The position numbers and the translations under genes are program-made. A model generated the notes under the pieces. That model saw nothing but the letters and a program-made list of their open reading frames with translations, did not search any database and was not told the DNA's origin. Positions 15,636-16,383 of a stretch of DNA of 16,383 bases are shown piece after piece; position 1 is the first letter of the stretch, and every line of letters begins with the position of its first letter. The stretch spans positions 1 through 16,383 of the forward strand of contig CAZVYG010000102.1 in the NCBI GenBank assembly GCA_964631605.1. The letters run 5' to 3'. Source of the DNA: JARKQH01 sp964631605. GTDB lineage: Bacteria > Verrucomicrobiota > Verrucomicrobiia > Limisphaerales > UBA8199.

Positions 15636-16271
15636 TCAGGGCGCGGCAGCCTTCAACCGCTTCTCGAATTTTTCAACCTTGGGGCGGATCACCACCCGGC
15701 AGTACCCTTCATTGGGCCGGTTCCGGTAATAATCCTGGTGGTAACCCTCCGCGGGATGGAATTTGGTAAACGGGACAATTTCCGTCACAATGGGATCCCG
15801 GAATTTCGCCTGGGCCTCGGCTTTGGACTTTTCGGCAGCGACTTTCTGAGCCTCGTTGTGGTAGAGAATGATTGAACGGTACTGGGTGCCCACATCCGCT
15901 CCCTGGCGATTGAGGGTGGTGGGGTCATGCGCCTCCCAAAAGGTCTCCAGCAGGCGTTCGTAGGAAATCACCTTTGGGTCGAATTGAATCTGAATGACCT
16001 CGGCATGGCCCGTTGTCCCCGAGCAGACTTCCTTGTAAGTCGGGTTTTCTTTTTGGCCGCCGGCGTATCCACTGGTCACGGATTTGACCCCGGGCAGCAT
16101 TTCGTAAATGGCTTCGGTGCACCAGAAGCAGCCGCCGCCGAGGGTGGCGGTTTCGAGGGCTGGCTGGGCGTTATTGTTGTTGATCATAGTTCCGGATTGA
16201 GCCAGCACCTGCACCGGGCTTGCCAACAGCAGGCTGCCTACCATCAATCGAGCAAAGCAACGGCTCTTCAT
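15636..16271 (-). CDS. msrA: Exported peptide methionine sulfoxide reductase A
   Basis: A 211-residue MsrA that reduces methionine-S-sulfoxide in proteins. Residues 1-24 are a signal peptide (GSLLLASPVQVLA, cleaved before Gln25), so it should act in the periplasm, where a thioredoxin-like partner would recycle it. A short Asn-rich linker (INNNN, 30-34) leads into the catalytic domain. The active site GCFWCTE is at 47-53, with Cys48 the catalytic nucleophile. SGYAGG (67-72), GHAEVI (88-93), FWEAHDPTTLNRQGADVGTQYRS (111-133) and FHPAEGYHQDYY (171-182) are the standard blocks. Cys191 (GYC) near the C-terminus is the probable resolving cysteine. The start ATG at 16271 is favoured by the signal peptide; no clear Shine-Dalgarno is seen. 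It is convergent with the IPT/TIG gene and unrelated to the glycan cluster. No MsrB domain is fused. Confidence 0.95.
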   Translation of the reverse strand: MKSRCFARLMVGSLLLASPVQVLAQSGTMINNNNAQPALETATLGGGCFWCTEAIYEMLPGVKSVTSGYAGGQKENPTYKEVCSGTTGHAEVIQIQFDPKVISYERLLETFWEAHDPTTLNRQGADVGTQYRSIILYHNEAQKVAAEKSKAEAQAKFRDPIVTEIVPFTKFHPAEGYHQDYYRNRPNEGYCRVVIRPKVEKFEKRLKAAAP

Positions 16272-16383
16272 GACTCAGTTTGGCACAGAACCCGTCCAAC
16301 GCCAAACGGAATGGCCAGGTGTCATTCAGCCCCCCAATCATTAGCGAGTAGCGTGGGCGGCTCTCGGCGCGGAGATGTGGACC

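Noticed and set aside
1..16383. CRISPR array, tRNA/rRNA genes, transposase or phage genes
   Set aside because: Looked for on both strands; no spaced repeats, cloverleaf arms, IS ends or integrase/transposase motifs were seen.

Overview
The window looks like a scaffold from a free-living member of the Verrucomicrobiota (Pedosphaera/Limisphaera-type), probably a metagenome assembly. Three things suggest this. The GC content is high. Secreted sulfatases, Tat-exported Gfo/Idh/MocA oxidoreductases and LamG fusions are abundant, as in Planctomycetes-Verrucomicrobia. The large IPT/TIG protein ends in a W-P...W...RFYRL tail, which I associate with exported verrucomicrobial proteins. A run of 10 N at 8029-8038 marks a scaffold join. 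The lineage call is inference, because no rRNA or housekeeping marker is present.

Region 1 (1-7624, all + strand) is a polysaccharide-degradation cluster. It holds the 3' end of a sulfatase, a complete secreted sulfatase with a CAPSR maturation site, a secreted GH39-like glycosidase with both catalytic Glu candidates, an 836-residue secreted protein with an alpha-glucuronidase/GH20b-like N-terminus, and a Tat-exported NAD(P)-dependent oxidoreductase.

Region 2 (7625-8995) is damaged or badly assembled. It holds a short secreted-protein remnant whose reading frame appears to shift and then stop, the N gap, and a third sulfatase. That sulfatase has lost its start into the gap and lacks the whole central part of the fold. 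Region 3 (8992-11235) encodes a secreted LamG plus nucleoside-hydrolase-like fusion whose start overlaps the sulfatase stop.

Region 4 (11529-13061) is a cytoplasmic xylulokinase with its own ribosome binding site. Region 5 (13289-15406) is a secreted protein with six IPT/TIG repeats, a DUF11-like domain and the lineage-type tail. Region 6 (15407-15635) is a structured intergenic stretch ending in a strong intrinsic terminator, and may encode a small RNA. Region 7 (15636-16271, - strand) is an exported methionine sulfoxide reductase A, the only minus-strand gene.

Taken together, the sulfatases could remove sulfate esters and the GH39 and glucuronidase-like enzymes could release xylose and uronic acid residues outside the cytoplasm. 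The oxidoreductase may modify sugars in the periplasm, and xylulokinase would feed D-xylulose into the pentose phosphate pathway. A sulfated, xylose- and uronate-containing polysaccharide (ulvan-like or sulfated glucuronoxylan) is a reasonable but unproven substrate. No SusC/SusD, transporter, regulator or sulfatase-maturing enzyme is encoded here.
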